From: JAFGED01 sp964551295
Lineage (GTDB): Bacteria; Chloroflexota; Anaerolineae; B4-G1
Reading direction: 5' to 3'
Assembly: GCA_964551295.1 (NCBI GenBank)
Contig: CAZKDJ010000022.1
Location: forward strand, 1 to 32,853
Length of the DNA stretch: 32,853 bases
Part shown: piece after piece, positions 13,995 to 23,279 of the stretch
Layout: each line of letters starts with the position of its first letter
Position numbering within the stretch: position 1 is the first letter of the stretch
Notes under the pieces: generated by a model
What the model was told of the DNA's origin: nothing
The model's database searches: none
What the model saw: only the letters and a program-made list of their open reading frames with translations
Program-made: the position numbers and the translations under genes

Positions 13995-14908
13995 TTGATC
14001 GACGAGCCTCGCCTCATGCCAAGCGTCTTCCGCCACAACTCAGCCAGGGGGTAGATTACCCACCTCCTATTCCCACGTTCGAGTTCGCGTAGCCCAACTC
14101 CAAGCAAGGTCAGAGTAGTTTGCAATGCAGCCTGGACCATTCCCCAGCGAGCGTATTTGCAGTGAAAGCGAAGCATGCTGGCAATCTTGTACCGCCAACG
14201 CATCCACTCGTTCCCGCGAGTGCTGTGTTCCACCTTGTGCCAGATACGTGATTGGGGAACATAAAACACCCGGAATCCGGCTCGTAATGCGCGAAGACAG
14301 AAGTCGCAATCCTCGTAGTACATGAAGAAGCCACAATCAAACACACCGATGCGCTCGAATACCTCCCCTCGAATCAACATAGCTTGTCCCCAGACGTACA
14401 CTACCTCCTGAGGGGAACCCAATGGCACATCCTCCTCATGCGCCATTGGGTGAACCTGCCTCACCAGCAACGGCAGAAAACGCCGAGGCCATCCACCGCT
14501 GGAGAAGAGCCTCCGCGTCCCGAAGCAGTACACTCGAGGGCCGACGATACTGATTTGACGACATTCCTCACAGACCGCCACCAGCGGTTCCAGAAAGCCA
14601 GGGTCTACCACCGTATCGTTGTTGAGGAGCAAGACGTATGCCGCACCCAGCTCCAAGGCCCTGACGATTCCGACGTTGATACCGGCTGCGAAACCCAAAT
14701 TACTCGGATTGACCAACATCTCTACCCCGGGTGCTGCTGCGTGGATCCGTTCCGGAGACCCATCGTCGGACCCATTGTCTACCACAATGGTTTTGTGATT
14801 CTTGTATGTGATAGCGTCCAGGCTTTCCAAACACTCAATGGTGTCCAACGGGCGATTCCAGTTCACAATCGCAATCGCCACGAGGGGCTGATGGTTATTT
14901 TGAGTCAT
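13991..14908 (-). CDS. Glycosyltransferase family 2, rhamnosyltransferase-like
   Basis: 305 residues from ATG 14908 (M-T-Q-N-N); an upstream start at 14932 is possible. The GT-A fold is clear: A-I-V-N-W-N-R-P near 11-18, V-D-N-G-S-D-D-G-S near 43-51, N-L-G-F-A-A-G-I-N near 70-78, L-N-N-D-T metal-binding loop near 94-98, and the W-G-Q-A-M-L-I-R and Y-E-D-C-D-F-C-L acceptor-side motifs further on. This arrangement is typical of WbbL-type dTDP-rhamnose transferases and related O-antigen GTs. It is cytosolic with a basic C-terminal tail. The stop overlaps the methyltransferase start (ATGA). Confidence 0.85.
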   Translation of the reverse strand: MTQNNHQPLVAIAIVNWNRPLDTIECLESLDAITYKNHKTIVVDNGSDDGSPERIHAAAPGVEMLVNPSNLGFAAGINVGIVRALELGAAYVLLLNNDTVVDPGFLEPLVAVCEECRQISIVGPRVYCFGTRRLFSSGGWPRRFLPLLVRQVHPMAHEEDVPLGSPQEVVYVWGQAMLIRGEVFERIGVFDCGFFMYYEDCDFCLRALRAGFRVFYVPQSRIWHKVEHSTRGNEWMRWRYKIASMLRFHCKYARWGMVQAALQTTLTLLGVGLRELERGNRRWVIYPLAELWRKTLGMRRGSSIK

Positions 14909-16121
14909 CGTTCCACCTTGGCCTATAGACATTCAAAAACCCGGGGGCCAGCGCATCCCAGTAATACGTATGGCAAAGCTCACTAGCGGCCCCACGCATA
15001 CGATCTGCCATCTCGGTGTCCTGTAGCACACGCAAGATACCGGCAGCCAGGGCTTGCTTATCCCCTGGAGGCACCAGTATTCCTGCCTTCCCGCTCCCGA
15101 GAATTGCCCTCCGATTACCCACGTCGCCGGTCACCACGGGTGTGCCTGCGGCCAAGCTCTCCACGATCTTGAGAGGAAAACGCGCCTGAGCTGTGGGGGA
15201 CTCATAGACCGGATCCACGGAGACATCCGCTAGACAGTAATACAGTGGTGCTCTTTCAGGCACCACCCGTCCCACAAAACGGGTGGTGCCATCCAGCCCT
15301 AAGGCCTTCGCTTGGGTACGCAAAGCGCTATAATCTTCTCCACCGCCCACCAGCAGTAACACCGCATCAGGCTCAGCTTGCTGGACAACTGTAAAGGTTT
15401 CCAGCAACAGGTCCACTGCGTGGCTCGCTAGGCTCATACTGCCCAAATAGAGCACAACTTTCTTGCCCTCTAATTCAAGTTGCGAACGGAGGCCATCCAC
15501 ATCACCATCATAGATGGAGGAAAACCGAGAACGGTCCACGCCGTTGGGAACGTATATGACCCGTCCCTCCGATATGCCAGATGCCAACAGTGTGTGGCGC
15601 ATAAAGCCTGTGTTGACTGTGACTCCTTCTGAAAAGCGTGGCAGTAGACGCTCAAATAGAGATACTATTCGCCTTTGCCAGTTCCTGCTAAACCGATTGG
15701 ACGTGGCCTCATAATCGTCGCAGTCAAGAAACAACGGTGTGCGGCGCAATTTGCTGGCGATGAGGCCGGCAAGTCCATTCATTGGGTGGGGCTTACACAC
15801 GTGATAGGCATCGACGGGGGTGCGCAGCGCTGAACGCGCCAGCTTCCATGTACCCACCAGAGCGATCACCAACAAGCGGGCTGGTGTAAAGTAGAATTTG
15901 TGGGAACCGACCTTGCGCACGTGCATCTGCCCTACATAGCGAACATGTACCCCCTCATGAACAAAGTCACTATCCTTGGGTTCCAAGGAATCAAAATCAG
16001 AGTGCAGCGCAAGGATTGTGATCTGGTGACCCAATTGTGCCAACGCTTTCCCAAGTGGCCAATAACGTCCCAGGCCAGAGGGGCTTTCCAAATCTTGGGT
16101 CAAAAGAAGCGCTATTCGCAT
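14895..16121 (-). CDS. Glycosyltransferase family 4
   Basis: 408 residues, GT-B fold. The N-terminal domain starts M-R-I-A-L-L-L-T-Q-D-L-E with a G-L-G-R-Y loop; the linker V-P-N-G-V-D near 195-200 is the usual GT4 hinge. The C-terminal domain has V-L-Y-L-G-S-M near 228-234, F-V-G-R-V near 286-290 and a donor-binding block F-P-L-K-I-V-E-S-L-A-A-G-T-P-V-V near 331-346. It transfers an unknown sugar from a nucleotide donor, retaining configuration. The ATG overlaps the end of the upstream GT4 gene by 10 nt (ATGCGAATAG), and the 3' end overlaps the GT2 gene by 14 nt. Confidence 0.85.
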   Translation of the reverse strand: MRIALLLTQDLESPSGLGRYWPLGKALAQLGHQITILALHSDFDSLEPKDSDFVHEGVHVRYVGQMHVRKVGSHKFYFTPARLLVIALVGTWKLARSALRTPVDAYHVCKPHPMNGLAGLIASKLRRTPLFLDCDDYEATSNRFSRNWQRRIVSLFERLLPRFSEGVTVNTGFMRHTLLASGISEGRVIYVPNGVDRSRFSSIYDGDVDGLRSQLELEGKKVVLYLGSMSLASHAVDLLLETFTVVQQAEPDAVLLLVGGGEDYSALRTQAKALGLDGTTRFVGRVVPERAPLYYCLADVSVDPVYESPTAQARFPLKIVESLAAGTPVVTGDVGNRRAILGSGKAGILVPPGDKQALAAGILRVLQDTEMADRMRGAASELCHTYYWDALAPGFLNVYRPRWNDDSK

Positions 16122-17251
16122 CCTGGGCCTACGCTCTCAATAGATGTTACCAATTGCTCCCACCGCGAAAGCTTATCGTCACCAGAGCCCTTCTTCCCAG
16201 AAGGGCGGGCTGGGTCTCTGAAATATGTGGTGATGACTTCGGCTAACGCATGGCTGTCTGATGGTTGAACCAGAAGGCCGGACGCATTAGATTGGATGAC
16301 CTCAGCCAGGTTTCCTACACATGTAGCGATCACCGGGCAGCCATTGCCCACAGCCATCTGTATCACAGCACTCCCGGTCGCCCGTCGATACGGCGCTACC
16401 AACACATCTGCCGCCGAAAAGTAGATAGGAACTTCCTCATTTGGTATGTAACGATCATCAATGATTACCGAGTCATCAATCGCCAATCGCTCGATCATCT
16501 CCTGATAAGGCCGTTTATCCTCCCAGAACTCTCCGGCCACCAAGAGCACCATCTTTCCCAACTGTGCCCGGATCTCCGGCAGTGCTGCCAGGAGATCCTG
16601 CAACCCCTTGTATTCTCTCACAATACCGAAGAAAAGCAATACCGGAACAGCTGGTGGCAATCCCAATCGTGCACGAGCCTCTACTTTGGTCACTCGCCCA
16701 TTAGCAAACATGTCGAAGATAGGTAGAGGAGCAACGACCGTCTGCGCCCTTGATGACAGTGAGAGCAATCGTCTTTCTTCCTCTTCCGACTGCACAATGA
16801 AATGGGTACCCCACCGCAGCACGCCTTTTGCCAATAAAGAATCCCACCATCGTACCTCGTGAGGCAGTACGTTGTGGCAAATGTAAACCAAGGGCTTCTG
16901 CAAGAAGATGCGGTTTAGCACCCCCAAAACCGACCACACCGGCGACAGAAAGGTTGTCCACCATTGCAGAATCAGCACATCAGGCCGATATTGACGGATG
17001 CGCCAGAAGGTCGCTAGCCAAGTAAATGGATTCAGAGAATCGATCCAGTATTGAACGTCTTCCACTTCTAGCGGCTGCTTGCTGGGGTCCTTATCGCTTC
17101 GCCCTGGGAAAAGCCACTGCGGATACTGGCGCTTGAAAGAGACGAGGAGTACGTGGTTACCCCGCTCGCGCAGCGCCCGGCAGAGCATTGTCGTGTAATG
17201 TGCAATACCACCGCGATAGGGGTACACCGGGCCAATCAAAGCTACTCTCAT
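16112..17251 (-). CDS. Glycosyltransferase family 4
   Basis: 379 residues, GT-B fold. N-terminus M-R-V-A-L-I-G-P-V-Y-P-Y-R-G-G-I-A-H-Y is the classical acceptor-side glycine loop; V-L-L-F-F-G-I-V-R-E-Y-K-G near 205-217 opens the C-terminal domain. The donor-binding block reads Y-R-R-A-T-G-S-A-V-I-Q-M-A near 290-302, so the usual second Glu of E-x7-E is not present; this variant, with a G-S-x-V loop, is common in a GT4 subgroup. Start ATG overlaps the stop of the polyprenyl-phosphate GT2 gene by 4 nt (ATGA), so the two are probably coupled. Sugar specificity unknown. Confidence 0.85.
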   Translation of the reverse strand: MRVALIGPVYPYRGGIAHYTTMLCRALRERGNHVLLVSFKRQYPQWLFPGRSDKDPSKQPLEVEDVQYWIDSLNPFTWLATFWRIRQYRPDVLILQWWTTFLSPVWSVLGVLNRIFLQKPLVYICHNVLPHEVRWWDSLLAKGVLRWGTHFIVQSEEEERRLLSLSSRAQTVVAPLPIFDMFANGRVTKVEARARLGLPPAVPVLLFFGIVREYKGLQDLLAALPEIRAQLGKMVLLVAGEFWEDKRPYQEMIERLAIDDSVIIDDRYIPNEEVPIYFSAADVLVAPYRRATGSAVIQMAVGNGCPVIATCVGNLAEVIQSNASGLLVQPSDSHALAEVITTYFRDPARPSGKKGSGDDKLSRWEQLVTSIESVGPGCE

Positions 17252-18216
17252 TGACTTTGCTCGTTGCCTCCCGCCTGGTTTTCAAACTCCATCTGCCGCA
17301 CTCGGTATAGCGCCTCCTCTAGCATCTTCCTGTTCAGCCGCACCATCTCGGCGATCAGTCCGACGAGGCAGACCTGAAAGCCGACAATCGCCAGGATGGC
17401 GGCCAGGATCAGCGATTGCACCTTTCCCGTTCCCGTCCCCTGCAGATAGTAATACAGAAACCGCAGGCCCAAGGCGGTGCTGCCGGCAAGGAATACGCTG
17501 CCTATGGCCAAAAAAACTCTTAAAGGACGGTACATCGTGTAGAAGCGAACGATCGCTATGGCCGATAGTGTCAGGAAAGAGGGCACATTCCGCATCAGGC
17601 GTGATTGGCGGGTAGGGGGGTTGGTGCGTATTGGCACAAAGACCACCGTCATCTGCCGGGCGCCGGCCTGGATGAGTGTCTCCAGGGTGTAGGTGTAATC
17701 GCCAAGGATGGTGAGCCGTAGCGCTGCCTCGCGGGAGAAAGCCCGGAACCCGCTGACAGCATCAGGGATCGAGATGCCGGCCGCCCGCTCCACCACCCAA
17801 CTCCCCAGCCGCTGCAGCAGTCGCTTGACCGGCGAAAAGTGCTGCGCCGCCGCTATGCCTCGGTCGCCGACGACGATATCCGCCCGGCCTTCGAGGATGG
17901 GCTGGACTAGCCTGGCGACGTCCTCGCCGCGATACTGGTTGTCCGCATCCGTGTTGACGATGATGTCGGCACCGGCCTGCAGGGCGGCGTCCATCCCCGC
18001 CGAAAAGGCAGAGGCCAGGCCCAGGTTCTGCTTCAGATGGACGATGTGGTGAGCGCCCAATTCCTGCGCCACTTCAGCGGTGCGATCTGTGCAGCCGTCG
18101 TCTACCACCAGGTACTCGATCTCGTCTATGCCTGGCAATGCACGGGGAAGATCGCGTATGGTCTGGGGCAGGGTGGCTTCTTCGTTGTAACAGGGGATTT
18201 GGATGACTAGTTTCAC
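17248..18216 (-). CDS. Membrane-anchored GT2, polyprenyl-phosphate glycosyltransferase type (DPM/GtrB-like)
   Basis: 322 residues from GTG 18216, chosen because I-P-C-Y-N-E-E then starts at residue 7, as in the family; longer readings overlap the upstream gene by about 110 nt. Motifs: V-V-D-D-G-C-T-D (37-44), metal-binding D90-A-D92, and V-V-G-D-R-G near 117-122. Two long hydrophobic segments at ~225-255 and ~265-295 follow the catalytic domain, as in GtrB and dolichyl-phosphate mannose synthase relatives. The usual product is a polyprenyl-phosphate sugar that is flipped and used by GT-C enzymes outside. The adjacent upstream GT-C gene fits that pairing. Visibly more GC-rich than the YfhO-type gene nearby. 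Confidence 0.82.
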   Translation of the reverse strand: MKLVIQIPCYNEEATLPQTIRDLPRALPGIDEIEYLVVDDGCTDRTAEVAQELGAHHIVHLKQNLGLASAFSAGMDAALQAGADIIVNTDADNQYRGEDVARLVQPILEGRADIVVGDRGIAAAQHFSPVKRLLQRLGSWVVERAAGISIPDAVSGFRAFSREAALRLTILGDYTYTLETLIQAGARQMTVVFVPIRTNPPTRQSRLMRNVPSFLTLSAIAIVRFYTMYRPLRVFLAIGSVFLAGSTALGLRFLYYYLQGTGTGKVQSLILAAILAIVGFQVCLVGLIAEMVRLNRKMLEEALYRVRQMEFENQAGGNEQSQ

Positions 18217-18238
18217 CAGACAGATGTTACTCCATCGC

Positions 18239-20347
18239 TCAGGGCACTTTGTCCACCCTCGACAATCCGTGGGTATTGTAACACTGTTGTCTGGGTGCGT
18301 CAAACGGTTGGGCGTAGGGAGGAGAATAGCCCCCGCTTGATGGAGCACAGTCGATCTCTTCCAATCGGTAGATAGAGAAGGTAAAAGCGAAGCGCCACAT
18401 AAGAGGTGGGAAGTGCAAGGATTGGCCGATGATGCCAGAGTCCCAAATCACTTCCTCCTCCAACCGCCCCTGGAAGTCTCCAGGCCACCACTCCGCCGGA
18501 TCGTGCCAGGAAACGGCGTAGACTGCCTTGCCCTGGCCTTGCCAGAGGCATAGCACTTCGTCGACTGTAGAGTGGTCCAGTTCGCCTTCATTGAACAGTA
18601 GCGCCTGCCGCTGGTGGAAGGACCATAGAGGAGTTGCGAACCAGCCAGCGATGGAACCTTCCCGTCCCGGTTCGAAAAGGATCACGGCATCGGACGGCAG
18701 GCGCTTTGCCAGTGCATCCAGCAAATCTCCCGCTCCCTCAGCTTCGCGGTAGAACCAATAAGGCACGGAGACGCGCATCAGCAGAGCCATAGTTAACCCT
18801 GCCAAACCAAGGGCGGCCCATCGCCAGGCTCGACGTTGCTTCACCCGCTGGAGGGCAAAGGCTCCCAGGAGAAAGAATCCAGGCAGCACCTCAGATACCA
18901 ACCGGCGCAGCGCCACCGGGTAAACCCGTGCGGTCGTGTACTTCCAGAAGAACGACACGGCAAAAAACGTGACGAAAAACAGCACCAGGATCTGCTCGAG
19001 GGGGATGCGATGCTGTCGAATAACGAGGATCATTCCAAGGGCTCCTAGCCACACGGTGGGATGGCCCAGGTACTGGGCGGCGAGGGCCATCAACTCCTCG
19101 TTATGGGTATAGAATTGGGTTCCGTTCAGCGTGACGTACTCTGGCCTCAGGGGCCGAATATACAGTGCATAGGCAATGGCCAGCACCACGGCGGCTGAAA
19201 GTCCCCACCGGGCAAACCGCGACAGGCGAGCCCAAGGTAGGCGTCGTTTCAATAGTGGTGCCAGCGCCAGAGTCAGCCCTAGGAGCGCTATTAAGGCCAG
19301 TGTTGCGCCTGGCCCCAGTTGGCGCAGAAATCGCAATTGCCCGATCAGGAGCAACTCCGCTGTAGCTTCTGTGTAGGGCCGATTGACCGTCCATAGGGTA
19401 AGGCCTACCGCTACAACCAGTCCTACCCCAACGAACAGCAATCCTTTCCAATCCCTTCGAAGAAACAAGAGAAGGGTGAACAAACCCAGCGTGGGAAGCA
19501 TAAGAATTGTATCAATGCGAGTGGCAAAGGCTGCTGTCAGGGCACCGAGACCTGCCAGGATGTACATTGGCCGGCGCCGCTGTAGGTAAGCTGTCCAGGT
19601 GTACAGGGTGACCAGCACAAAGAACTGTCCCACCACTTCTGCATACGGCGTGCGCGAGAAATGCAACTGCGGGAAGCTCACCAGAAGCAAAACAGCAGCC
19701 AGTGCCCCGGTGCCCGGATCGAAGACCCGTTTTCCAAGGAAGTAGAGCGCAGCCAGGCTCATCGCACCGAACAAGGGCGTGACGTACAGCATCCCTCGCT
19801 CGCCAAACAGCATACCGAACAATCCCATCCAGGTAATCGCCACGGGAGGACGCGAGGAGACGACCGCGTTTTGATCGACATCCGTGACGTAGTAGGCACC
19901 GTACAGAAGACCCTGGTAGGATTGTATCTCGACACCAGGTATCTGCCGATCAGATGGAACGTAGAACAACTGCTTTTGCTCCAAGGTCAAACCGTCCAAA
20001 GGATCGTAGTGGTATTCAAGACCGCCGGAGCGGATCAGCATTGCAGCCGTATTGGGATAGATGGACGAATCCCCGAGCATCGGGAAATGCTCCGCGGGCC
20101 AGCCGAAGAGCAGAAAACCCGCGGCCAGGATCACAGCAAGAAACAGAGACTCCCGTCGCGAAGATTGAAGTCGGAGGAACGGCTTCATGATCCGCACGAC
20201 ACCCCAACCCACCATGCAGGCGAGCAGTCCTGCCACTAACAACGCCCAGCCCCGAAAGAGGCCAGCCTGAGCCAGCCCAACGGCAAGCAGACTCCACACC
20301 GTCAGCACCGTTGCCAAAGCCCACCAGGCTACCTCAGTGACAGTCAT
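18239..20347 (-). CDS. GT-C-type polytopic glycosyltransferase (GT39/ArnT/PMT-like)
   Basis: 702 residues from ATG 20347, which has AGGAG about 10 nt upstream; earlier in-frame starts (ATG 20380/20377, TTG 20386) lack a Shine-Dalgarno. About twelve membrane segments occupy residues 1-525 and a soluble C-terminal domain of about 170 residues follows. The first extracytoplasmic loop holds G-D93-S-S-I-Y, matching the catalytic Asp of GT-C enzymes, and P-L-F-G-A-M-S-L-A-A-L-Y-F-L-G near 190-205 is the conserved PMT_2-like helix. Such enzymes use polyprenyl-phosphate sugars on the outer face of the membrane. The partner GT2 starts 22 nt downstream. Acceptor (lipid-linked glycan or protein) unknown. 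Confidence 0.8.
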   Translation of the reverse strand: MTVTEVAWWALATVLTVWSLLAVGLAQAGLFRGWALLVAGLLACMVGWGVVRIMKPFLRLQSSRRESLFLAVILAAGFLLFGWPAEHFPMLGDSSIYPNTAAMLIRSGGLEYHYDPLDGLTLEQKQLFYVPSDRQIPGVEIQSYQGLLYGAYYVTDVDQNAVVSSRPPVAITWMGLFGMLFGERGMLYVTPLFGAMSLAALYFLGKRVFDPGTGALAAVLLLVSFPQLHFSRTPYAEVVGQFFVLVTLYTWTAYLQRRRPMYILAGLGALTAAFATRIDTILMLPTLGLFTLLLFLRRDWKGLLFVGVGLVVAVGLTLWTVNRPYTEATAELLLIGQLRFLRQLGPGATLALIALLGLTLALAPLLKRRLPWARLSRFARWGLSAAVVLAIAYALYIRPLRPEYVTLNGTQFYTHNEELMALAAQYLGHPTVWLGALGMILVIRQHRIPLEQILVLFFVTFFAVSFFWKYTTARVYPVALRRLVSEVLPGFFLLGAFALQRVKQRRAWRWAALGLAGLTMALLMRVSVPYWFYREAEGAGDLLDALAKRLPSDAVILFEPGREGSIAGWFATPLWSFHQRQALLFNEGELDHSTVDEVLCLWQGQGKAVYAVSWHDPAEWWPGDFQGRLEEEVIWDSGIIGQSLHFPPLMWRFAFTFSIYRLEEIDCAPSSGGYSPPYAQPFDAPRQQCYNTHGLSRVDKVP

Positions 20348-20390
20348 AGATTCGGAACTCCTACGAACCTCTCTCATCATGCGCAAACGG

Positions 20391-23066
20391 TTACTTCAAG
20401 ACAGGCCGCCTTCGCTGCGGCCACAAGAACAACCCAAGAGTCATGCCTAATGAGGCCATGCTAATAGCGGCTCCCCACCTGAAACTGTCAGGTCTGTACC
20501 GGAACTCAACTTGATGCCGCCCTTGAGGCACGATAATGCCTTGCAGTACATCAGCAACCCGGAAGACCGGCACAGGCACACCATCAACGGTAGCTCTCCA
20601 CCCAGAGACGTAGTTGGTGCCGTGAACCAGGAGGCCATCTCGATCAAAGGCAACGTCTGCCTCAATGCGGTCACCCTCATAGTGAAGCAGCCTAACTGTC
20701 TCCGAGGAAGCAGAAAGGTCTTGGGAGTCTATCCACATTCTCTCCCCCTCATCCGTCAATGCAACATCAGCCACCGGCTTCACCTGGTCCAGTTCACCGA
20801 CTTCCAAGCAGGTCCTTCCAAGCTGATCGATGGGCAATCCTCCTGAAGGGACAAGACGCTCACCGGTTTCGGGGATCCAGAGCCCCAACGCCACGCGAAG
20901 CTCTCCGCCTTCCACCAGTTCACTTGGCACATAGGACACGTCTCTATAGTAGCCTGGACACGTCCAATGGTTAGTTGGCACCACCTCTCCCGTGAACCGC
21001 CGACCCAGCAGGTGATCATCTTGTGCCCCCGTCGCACCTGAGTCATCCACATAATGCACGTAGAGCGTGTATCCCTCTACTATTGGGTGCTCACAGTACC
21101 ACTGAGTAAAGAGCACGTATTCAGGCGAGCTGCTATCCGAAGGCCGCACGTCCTGCAAAGAGTACCCCGTCATTGAGAGGGCCTTTCCAAATGTCTGGAG
21201 GTCCTGTACATACCCTGCAAGAAACAAACGCTCTCGTGCCCCCTCATTGTAGTAAATGTCGACACTTCCTAGCGTCTCAACCCAAGTATAATACCTATCC
21301 AGACACTCTGCATCTTCCGAGTTTACCAACAAGTATTTCACACCGTAAAGATCCAATAGAGCACGGAATTGCGCCTGTTCCACTGCACATGGATCGACAT
21401 AGCCCCATGTCAAGATCACCCCATCAAAGCCGGACTCGAATTGATGCAGCATCAGTGCATCATACCCTGTCAAGCTTTCGATGTCATAGACCGCGTGGTG
21501 GTTGGACGCCAACAATTCTCTATCATCTCTAGTTGCTCCAAGGGATATGATGCGAAAAGGGTTCTCTGGCGACAGTCTTCTCAGCGCGTCTACAGTAGCT
21601 GGTAAAGTTCGATAGTAGCTCGATGAGGTCAATGCTCGAGCGTAGATTTGGGATCCAAAGTCTGCCACGTCGGCGATGCCAAGCAACAGAAGTGAACAGA
21701 TCAGCACTTGACGGTATCTACTATTCCGAGGAACGTACCATATCGCCAACAGTAGGATGGTGCTTAGGAGCAACAGAAAGATGGGTTGCCCCACGTTCCT
21801 GAATGAAGCTTCCCAATTCAGTGGCGGGGTCTCTGAGCCAAAGGGAGCCAGAAAGGCGAATAACACCCATCCTCCAAGGACAAGTACCAACGCTAGGACG
21901 ATCGACCACCTGAGATTAATAAACCTGGAACGATGCAGTACCCCATCCAGCCCGAAGGCTGTCAGCACAGTTATGCTGAAGCCAAGTTCCAGCAGATGTC
22001 TTGACGGGACTCGACTGACCCTGCCGTAAACTGGGACAAGTGATAACCAATTGCTTAGAAATGGGATGAAGTGTCCAACGCTCAGCAGTAAGGCGACAAT
22101 TGCCCAGATGATGAAGAACCTTCTGACTCGCGTATTCTCCTCGCTTTGCCGAAAGAAAGGACCCAGTAGACACAGAAGCAGTGGGGCTATTCCTATATAG
22201 CCGACCATTTCTGCATAGGTCCCTCCTCTAATTCGAGGGAATATGAATGTAGCCAAGTACGCAGGATGAAAAGAGCACGAGATTTGGTCAATCGACGAAT
22301 ATTCATTGGTGAACAGCATATAGACGCCGGGGATCAACTGTATAGCACTCAGCCCGATCCCCAATCCGAGTGCCAGTAGGCCAAGGACGATGACCCTAGC
22401 CCGTGTGCGTCGCGCGAGCAAGAAGTAGGTGCTGACAAGAATTAAGCTATATAGGATTGTTTGAGGATGCCCACTGAGAGCCAGTTGCCCAACGGATAGA
22501 GAAACTATGGCAAGATAGCGTTTCTTTCCGGTGGTGGCCCACAAGGTGAATCCCTGCAAAGAGAACCCAATCCAAGGAAGAGCCCTCAAGATCATCACGT
22601 GCCCCAGATGCGACATCGCAAAGCCTCCCATCTGGAACGCCACTCCGCCAAACAGGGCGGCCATGGGATGTAGCCGCAGGGAACGAATAAAGAGAAAAAC
22701 GCTCAATCCAGCCAGGCTTAAATGGATCAGAATCGAGAACCCCATCACTATCCACGGAGGCAGAATCAACCACAACAATATATTGAGAGGGTAAAACACA
22801 CTCGCTTGCTGAGCAGCAGCCAGTGGGATGCCACCAAAGGAGTAGCGGTTCCACAATGGAAGGCGTCCTTGAAGCCACTGTCTGGAACTGATCACGGATA
22901 GCGGGTAGCTAAATGCAGAGAGATCCCCCCCGCGCCACGTCTGCCTACCCAACGTGACAGGCCAGAATACGAGGAGTGGAAGTACAATGACCGCCAAGCC
23001 ACAGATTAGTGACAGGGAATCCGCTCTTCTCCAAATTGCCATCACAGCGCGCCTGGCACAGTTCAT
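20391..23066 (-). CDS. YfhO-family polytopic membrane protein (putative GT-C glycosyltransferase)
   Basis: 891 residues from ATG 23066, behind GGGGGAG; the open frame extends further upstream but without a Shine-Dalgarno. The N-terminal loop G-G-D-L-S-A-F-S-Y-P near 46-55, then G-R-L-P-L-W-N-R-Y-S-F-G-G near 67-79 and F-Y-P-L-N-I-L near 92-98, is the YfhO/PF09586 signature. About thirteen membrane segments follow, then an extracytoplasmic domain (~500-860) and a last helix. The C-terminus has the family's S-G-W-R-A-T-V-D-G and Y-R-P-D-S-F-R-W-G. Bacillus YfhO is implicated in glycosylating lipoteichoic acid outside the cell. Lower GC than the neighbouring GT2. A 213-bp gap with no gene separates it from the upstream GT4 gene. 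Confidence 0.8.
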   Translation of the reverse strand: MNCARRAVMAIWRRADSLSLICGLAVIVLPLLVFWPVTLGRQTWRGGDLSAFSYPLSVISSRQWLQGRLPLWNRYSFGGIPLAAAQQASVFYPLNILLWLILPPWIVMGFSILIHLSLAGLSVFLFIRSLRLHPMAALFGGVAFQMGGFAMSHLGHVMILRALPWIGFSLQGFTLWATTGKKRYLAIVSLSVGQLALSGHPQTILYSLILVSTYFLLARRTRARVIVLGLLALGLGIGLSAIQLIPGVYMLFTNEYSSIDQISCSFHPAYLATFIFPRIRGGTYAEMVGYIGIAPLLLCLLGPFFRQSEENTRVRRFFIIWAIVALLLSVGHFIPFLSNWLSLVPVYGRVSRVPSRHLLELGFSITVLTAFGLDGVLHRSRFINLRWSIVLALVLVLGGWVLFAFLAPFGSETPPLNWEASFRNVGQPIFLLLLSTILLLAIWYVPRNSRYRQVLICSLLLLGIADVADFGSQIYARALTSSSYYRTLPATVDALRRLSPENPFRIISLGATRDDRELLASNHHAVYDIESLTGYDALMLHQFESGFDGVILTWGYVDPCAVEQAQFRALLDLYGVKYLLVNSEDAECLDRYYTWVETLGSVDIYYNEGARERLFLAGYVQDLQTFGKALSMTGYSLQDVRPSDSSSPEYVLFTQWYCEHPIVEGYTLYVHYVDDSGATGAQDDHLLGRRFTGEVVPTNHWTCPGYYRDVSYVPSELVEGGELRVALGLWIPETGERLVPSGGLPIDQLGRTCLEVGELDQVKPVADVALTDEGERMWIDSQDLSASSETVRLLHYEGDRIEADVAFDRDGLLVHGTNYVSGWRATVDGVPVPVFRVADVLQGIIVPQGRHQVEFRYRPDSFRWGAAISMASLGMTLGLFLWPQRRRPVLK

Positions 23067-23279
23067 ATAGGAAAACTCTCCCCCGCGAAGATCACCGCAG
23101 CTCAGCAAAAAGCGCCCAACATTCTCCATGGGTTGACTTGGCTTCCGATCACTGCCAATCTTCCTCCAACAAAACAGAACTCCTGCACTATACACCGGAG
23201 TTCTTTCCCCACCCACTCAGTCTCCGATTTCGCGAGCTTGTTCCAAGTCTCAACCCAAGTGCTATACTCTGAAGCAGTC

